Of a DNA stretch of 64,000 nt, positions 59,956 through 64,000 are shown piece by piece. This stretch comes from Dyadobacter sp. CY261. Lineage in GTDB: Bacteria; Bacteroidota; Bacteroidia; Cytophagales; Spirosomataceae. The stretch is taken from contig NZ_JAKCPW010000015.1 in assembly GCF_021440085.1 (NCBI RefSeq), positions 62,001 through 126,000 of the forward strand, given 5' to 3'. Numbering within the stretch: position 1 is the stretch's first letter; each line of letters opens with the position of its first letter. The notes beneath the pieces are model-generated. The model did not search any database, was not told where the DNA came from, and was given only the letters and a program-made list of their open reading frames with translations. The position numbers and the translations under genes were made by a program.

Positions 59956-62175
59956 CTACTTTCCATTGATCAGCGCCAAAGCTTTTTCAAGCGGTTCGTC
60001 GCGCCCCTCGGCGATGCCCTGGATCGTGGGCTTTATTTCGATTTGAGGTACAATGCCGATTTGCTGCGTTTCCCGGCCGTCGGGATAGTAAATGCCGATA
60101 CCGCTGATGCCTGTACGAAGGCCGCCGGGTAAAACAATGGGCGAAACGTTGCCGTCGGCCCCGGCTGTGGTGCTGCCGATTACGGTTACGTTTGAAGCTG
60201 CGGAAAATGCCATAGTCGTATACTCCGATTGGCTCTGTGTGTTTTCGTTCACAATAACGATCACTTTGCCTTTATAATGGTCAGGATTTTGGGCACCCAG
60301 TTTGAGCTCGGGTGTGAATGTAAAGAGCCCGGGCATGCGGGGATTGCCAACCGTAAACTTCACAAAGGACTTTGGTTCAGGTAAGAGCATCGGGCCAAAG
60401 GAAAAAACCATGAAATCGGAAGGATAGCAGCGCATATCCACGATCACGCCTTTACTTTTCTGTACTTCGGGCGCGATGGCAGGCAAGTATGCATTTTTGA
60501 ATTTTCCCGGAAAAATATAAGCTACGTCCGGTTGCAGCATTTTGAAGCAAGTGTCCTTTTTATTGTAATTGGCATAAATATTCACCTGGCTTCTGGGAAA
60601 CAACCCGATATTGGTTTTTTGTATTTTTCCTTCTCTGCTGTAAGTGATTGCCAAGGTGGAATCGTTGCTCCGCAGCAGATTAGGCGCCATGGTTTTCAAT
60701 TGAATGACCGGATTGGAACCAGGGGTGTAGGGCTGCTGCTCACGGATGATCTGAGCAATGGGCTTTCCGTTAATCGTCTGGATGACATCGCCACGTTTCA
60801 GACCCGATTTTTCGCCCAATGACGCATGGTAATAGTCGGTGACCACAGGCTTTCCTTCCACAAAATTCAATTCCACGGGAGCGAAGTTTTTTCCAAAATG
60901 CTTGTCCAGTGCATTGTGCTGGCCGTACAGGTTAGCGTGCGAGTCCTTCACGCGCGCAATCAGCGCAAGCGCGGCGAGCTTATATTCTGTTTCGTCACGC
61001 GCCATCACAAACCTGGGTACGAATTCTTTCAGCACCGCAAACCAGTCTTCTTTGATCAGTGGTTTGTATGGGAAAAAATACTCGATCATATTCCAGTATC
61101 GGAACAACGACAGGAGCCTGTAACCTGCGTCGGGATACGCCATTTGATCATAGGCATTTTCGTTTTTAAAGTCGGGATTGCCAACATTCGGGTAGGTACC
61201 GATGTAATAGTGTTCACCGGTCCGATTGGCTCTCCGGATCGAGTCCAATACAGGCGAAAGCGTTTTTCCGGCGGTGCCAATCCAGGCCAGATCGGGCTTG
61301 ATCACGGCGTTGGCGGGAACCGCGTCGGATGAAAGTACCATCACAGGGCCCAGTTTCGCCAGCCATTGCGCGATTACACGCTGCCGTTCCGCATCGGTTT
61401 TGGCGGCAATAAATGGCGTCGCCACCCGAAAGAGTTCGTTGTCGAAATTGAAATTGCCGTCGGCTGCGGCCGGATGGTGGTATTTCACAAATCCCCATAT
61501 CCTGCCAAGATCGGCGAGCTGGTCAATTTGCGCCTGCGAAAGCGGGTAACCTGGGCCGATGGCCAGTTTTGAGCCGGTGGCAAAATCTTTGTCGAGCGCG
61601 GCGGGATAAGCCTTTTTCGGCGGCGCTTCGGTGAACGGTTTACCGTCGATCAGCAGTTCAAAATTGTCGGCCCAGAGCGTGCCGCTACCAGCCAGTAAGG
61701 CACCGATGTAGATCTTTTCCGCGCCGGACGGATAAGGCAGTTTAATGCTGTACTGCTTCCAGTCTTCTGTGCCACGGATGTTCTCGGCCTGCATATTGTT
61801 GAGTTGCAGCGCACCCGACGGCCCGTCTATGCGCATCATCAGGCCTACCCAACCCTTGTCGACGCCGGTAAATTTGAGGTAACCGCGCAATTCAATTTCT
61901 TTTCCGCTATATGCCGCGGGAATGGCATTGGCCACGCAGCCAAACTGGATATTCTCCGTAACCTCAGGCGATTTTATGCGCAAGGATGCTTTGCCATGAT
62001 GCTTTTCAGTAGTATCCGCAGAGAGCAGATAGCCCTTTCCCCATTCCATCCACGGCCGCGGGATTTTCTGACCGGTTTTTTCAAAATCAAGATTGAAATC
62101 TGTCAATGAAGACTGCTGAGCCGTGGCGACTGAAACACGGAGCACGCAGAGGAGCATTACCAATAAGGATCGCAT
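59956..62175 (-). CDS. S41 (C-terminal processing-type) peptidase, secreted
   Basis: 739 residues. Signal peptide (LLVMLLCVLRVSVATAQ), an N-terminal ~190-residue jelly-roll-like region (FGCVANAIPAAYSGKEIELRGYLKFTGVDKGWVGLMM), a helical region, a PDZ-like domain (ASLGEKSGLKRGDVIQTINGKPI) and the S41 catalytic domain. The nucleophile is probably Ser648 in ENTQSQSEYTTM. In addition GADGNVSPIVLPGG matches the family's later motif. Probably periplasmic, processing substrates that are unknown. Convergent with the receptor gene, stops two bases apart; own promoter not identified. Confidence 0.9.
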   Translation of the reverse strand: MRSLLVMLLCVLRVSVATAQQSSLTDFNLDFEKTGQKIPRPWMEWGKGYLLSADTTEKHHGKASLRIKSPEVTENIQFGCVANAIPAAYSGKEIELRGYLKFTGVDKGWVGLMMRIDGPSGALQLNNMQAENIRGTEDWKQYSIKLPYPSGAEKIYIGALLAGSGTLWADNFELLIDGKPFTEAPPKKAYPAALDKDFATGSKLAIGPGYPLSQAQIDQLADLGRIWGFVKYHHPAAADGNFNFDNELFRVATPFIAAKTDAERQRVIAQWLAKLGPVMVLSSDAVPANAVIKPDLAWIGTAGKTLSPVLDSIRRANRTGEHYYIGTYPNVGNPDFKNENAYDQMAYPDAGYRLLSLFRYWNMIEYFFPYKPLIKEDWFAVLKEFVPRFVMARDETEYKLAALALIARVKDSHANLYGQHNALDKHFGKNFAPVELNFVEGKPVVTDYYHASLGEKSGLKRGDVIQTINGKPIAQIIREQQPYTPGSNPVIQLKTMAPNLLRSNDSTLAITYSREGKIQKTNIGLFPRSQVNIYANYNKKDTCFKMLQPDVAYIFPGKFKNAYLPAIAPEVQKSKGVIVDMRCYPSDFMVFSFGPMLLPEPKSFVKFTVGNPRMPGLFTFTPELKLGAQNPDHYKGKVIVIVNENTQSQSEYTTMAFSAASNVTVIGSTTAGADGNVSPIVLPGGLRTGISGIGIYYPDGRETQQIGIVPQIEIKPTIQGIAEGRDEPLEKALALINGK

Positions 62176-62259
62176 GGCGTAAGTTTTCTTTGTAAAAGAA
62201 GAGTTACTAATGCTAATACTGTAACCGGATATAAAAAGAATGTTACCTTATAGTAAATG

Positions 62260-62298
62260 AAAAGCCCCGACACCTGCTATGCCGGCATCGGGGCTTTT
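62260..62298. terminator. Bidirectional terminator after SDR gene
   Basis: Perfect 11-bp arms AAAAGCCCCGA / TCGGGGCTTTT around a 17-base loop. On the minus strand it ends the SDR transcript before the S41 gene. Confidence 0.85.
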
Positions 62299-62315
62299 GG
62301 GGGCCAGGATACTGT

Positions 62316-63068
62316 TTACCAGGGAATGTTTTGGTCCAGAAAGAAATATCCGCCTGTTGGACCGTCGGCATCGAGCGTAGCCATGCGCACGCTGCTTTCG
62401 GCGCCTTCCTCGGGTGACATGGGTGCCACCGAGCCGCCCAGTGGGGTATGCACCCAGCCCGGATTCACCGAATTTACCTTAATGGAAGTGTCTTTCAGTT
62501 CATGCGCCAGATGGACGGTAAATGCATTCAAAGCAGTTTTGGAAGCGTCGTAGGCGAACATTTTCACCGCATATATTTGTGACGAAGGATCGGAATGAAG
62601 CGTTAGCGAGCCGAGGTTACTGGAAAGGTTCACGATACGGCCTGCTTCCGATTTTTTGATCAGCGGCAGCAATGCCTGTGTACTAAAAACCACGGCAAAG
62701 AAGTTGGCTTCAAATGTATCCCGCAATGCCTCACGCGACAAGCCGCTGGTGGCATGCGGTCTACCGATCGCCGCAAATGGTTCTCCCTCGTGGCTGATTC
62801 CGGCATTGTTTACGAGGATATCGAGCTTGCCAAATTTGCTTTCGAAGTACTCATAAGCTGCCGCATAATCGGCGTCGTTCAGAACATCGAATTGGATGGA
62901 TTCCGCAATGATCCCTTCGGCATTCAGTTTTTCAACCGCCTCTTGTCCCGCAGCCCCGTTGCGTGCGCCGATTACCGGCAAGATGCCCAATTTACCCAGT
63001 TTGCGGGCTGTTTCAAATCCTATTCCGCGGTTACCGCCGGTGATGAATGCTACTTTTTGTGTCGACAT
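62316..63068 (-). CDS. Short-chain dehydrogenase/reductase (classical SDR)
   Basis: 250 residues. Cofactor-binding TGGNRGIG near the N-terminus, NNAG at the end of the fourth strand, catalytic Ser in VNLSSNLGSL and the YxxxK pair as YDASK. Acts in the cytoplasm with NAD(P)H on an unknown carbonyl or alcohol. Its promoter region contains an 18-bp operator (63100-63117) nearly identical to one in front of the TetR gene just upstream, so repression by that TetR is very likely. Confidence 0.94.
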   Translation of the reverse strand: MSTQKVAFITGGNRGIGFETARKLGKLGILPVIGARNGAAGQEAVEKLNAEGIIAESIQFDVLNDADYAAAYEYFESKFGKLDILVNNAGISHEGEPFAAIGRPHATSGLSREALRDTFEANFFAVVFSTQALLPLIKKSEAGRIVNLSSNLGSLTLHSDPSSQIYAVKMFAYDASKTALNAFTVHLAHELKDTSIKVNSVNPGWVHTPLGGSVAPMSPEEGAESSVRMATLDADGPTGGYFFLDQNIPW

Positions 63069-63099
63069 GGTCTTTTGTTTAAAATAGTTAAATTTATAT

Positions 63100-63117
63100 A
63101 CTTACTAGTAAGTAAGT
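63100..63117. promoter_or_regulatory. TetR operator 1 (before SDR)
   Basis: ACTTACTAGTAAGTAAGT: an 18-bp inverted repeat with one imperfect position, containing a perfect 14-bp palindrome. It lies 32 bases upstream of the SDR start and 17 bases from the TetR stop. Confidence 0.8.
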
Positions 63118-63133
63118 TTATTAGGCAAAAAAA

Positions 63134-63694
63134 TTATGGTTTCAGTTCCAGTTTCAATTGCGCCACTACGGCCAGGTAATGGTCATTGCCGATCAACCGG
63201 GCGTGCTGCAATGCGCCTGCGAGTGCGGAGGTGATCAATGCGGCTTTTCCGGCAGCACTTCCCTTATATTGAAATACGCCATCGGCTTTACCATTTTCGA
63301 GCAGGCGCGTAAACCAATCTTTCACTTCCGAGAGATAAGTGGTCGCTTCCTGGCGGATAGAGTCGGGGAGTTGCTTATAATCCGACGCGCTGGCGCCGAT
63401 CATGCATATCCGGTTGCCATTTTCAAGAAGCTGCTGATAGCTTGTAAGAAACGCATCCAGCTTTTCCTCAGCGCTTTGGCCTTCCAGGCTGGTGGTAAAT
63501 TTGGTAAATAATTCATGGTCACGACGCACCACATCCAGGCCTAGGTCTTCCTTGCTTGGAAAATGGTAATGCACCGCCGCATTCTTCATGCCAAGCTGAG
63601 ATGAGATCTGCTGATAGCTCAAAGAAGGATACCCAACCTGCTGCACCAGTTCGGTGGCGAGTTCCGCAATTTTGTCCTTAGTTTCTGATCTCAT
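63134..63694 (-). CDS. TetR-family transcriptional repressor
   Basis: 186 residues from ATG 63694; a TTG at 63721 would overlap the operator. N-terminal HTH: IAELATELVQQVGYPSLSYQQISSQLGMKNAAVHYHFPSKEDLGLDV, with a C-terminal ligand-binding domain of the TetR type. The gene lies upstream of the SDR gene on the same strand and has an 18-bp operator immediately before its start, so it should repress itself and the SDR. The inducer is unknown. Confidence 0.95.
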   Translation of the reverse strand: MRSETKDKIAELATELVQQVGYPSLSYQQISSQLGMKNAAVHYHFPSKEDLGLDVVRRDHELFTKFTTSLEGQSAEEKLDAFLTSYQQLLENGNRICMIGASASDYKQLPDSIRQEATTYLSEVKDWFTRLLENGKADGVFQYKGSAAGKAALITSALAGALQHARLIGNDHYLAVVAQLKLELKP

Positions 63695-63725
63695 GACGAA
63701 TGATTTGAAATGATGGCTCAAATTT

Positions 63726-63743
63726 ACTTACTAGTTAGTAAGT
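63726..63743. promoter_or_regulatory. TetR operator 2 (before tetR)
   Basis: ACTTACTAGTTAGTAAGT: perfect 8-bp arms around GT. It differs from operator 1 by one base and lies 31 bases upstream of the TetR start codon. Confidence 0.82.
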
Positions 63744-63778
63744 TTTGCAAATATTTTGGGAAAAATATTTTTGAAAAA

Positions 63779-63816
63779 AGAAAAAGCCCTGTTGAATCAT
63801 GTTCCGCAGGGCTTTT
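63779..63816. terminator. Terminator for the gene entering from the right edge
   Basis: Arms AAAAAGCCCTG / CAGGGCTTTT with a 15-base loop. In minus orientation it follows the stop of the partial gene at 63849 and ends in a T-run. Confidence 0.75.
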
Positions 63817-63848
63817 CGGTATTTAAGATAAGGCTGACTATGAGCCCA

Positions 63849-64000
63849 TTATTTGGTTTTTTCCAAACGGAGGATGTAGTCGATGCCATCTACAAACTCT
63901 GCACCTTTGGTGAGCTTGTCGGACGCGGGATCGTATTCCCAGATATTGTCCTTTGTGGCAGAGTTGACGGCGATATATGCTTTGCCATCTTCCAGTACCA
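63849..64000 (-). CDS. C-terminus of a secreted-type protein (5' end outside window), possibly DUF4374-like
   Basis: Reading the minus strand from the right edge, a frame stays open for 50 codons and stops at TAA 63849-63851: visible segments include LEDGKAYIAVNSATKDNIWE, YDPASDKLTKGAEFVDG and the end IDYILRLEKTK. The pattern of a final propeller strand followed by a basic tail resembles DUF4374-type proteins of iron or nutrient receptors, but that is a guess. A terminator lies 33 bases downstream, supporting a real gene end. Confidence 0.65.
   Translation of the reverse strand, partial: VLEDGKAYIAVNSATKDNIWEYDPASDKLTKGAEFVDGIDYILRLEKTK

Overview
The window reads as chromosomal DNA of a free-living, glycan-degrading member of the Bacteroidota, most likely a Cytophagales/Spirosomaceae bacterium such as Dyadobacter (genus is inference). 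Reasons: two SusC/SusD pairs, two giant hybrid two-component regulators (HTCS), FecI/FecR-type surface signalling, a type IX secretion C-terminal domain, lipoproteins with an acidic run after the Cys, lack of Shine-Dalgarno signals, several TAnnTTTG -7 promoter elements, and GC-moderate coding DNA. I recognised no tRNA, rRNA, insertion sequence, phage gene or CRISPR array.

Layout. 1-12.4 kb: a polysaccharide utilisation locus made of a beta-helix/PDZ protein (cut by the left edge), an HTCS, SusC, SusD and a GH30 glycosidase lipoprotein. 12.4-24.3 kb: a polytopic membrane protein with a TTG start; a PQQ-type sugar dehydrogenase fused to PKD, cytochrome c and a C-terminal carbohydrate-binding-like region; a convergent two-gene operon (unknown secreted protein plus GH29 alpha-L-fucosidase); a globin that lacks the proximal histidine; a NUDIX regulator/hydrolase; and a 1212-residue T9SS-secreted beta-helix protein. 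24.4-28.4 kb: a second HTCS, divergent from the beta-helix gene. 28.5-35.4 kb: DinB, UPF0173 hydrolase, LytS/LytTR pair, and a cluster of a P460-like lipoprotein, a DUF1223 protein and a cytochrome P460 protein whose intergenic gaps are filled with degenerate 7-bp repeat arrays, then ohr. 35.5-38.9 kb: LysR with a divergent mdaB/ABM/atypical SDR operon. 39-42.5 kb: TonB-dependent receptor and two small unknown genes. 42.8-46.6 kb: receiver plus double-kinase hybrid sensor. 46.7-55.7 kb: ECF sigma factor, FecR, STN-domain SusC, SusD and a cytochrome/FG-GAP lipoprotein. 55.9-64 kb: YceI, AraC, a second barrel receptor, an S41 protease, an SDR/TetR module with two matching 18-bp operators, and the C-terminus of one more gene at the right edge.

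How it works together (inference from families): two nutrient-uptake loci use different control logic, HTCS for the first and ECF/anti-sigma/STN surface signalling for the second. Between them lie stress and small-molecule modules, each with its own local regulator. The most unusual non-coding signal is the family of 7-bp-period arrays at 29.1, 32.4-32.7 and 33.5-33.7 kb, arranged mostly as inverted pairs, one of which supplies the stop codon and last residues of the DUF1223 gene.
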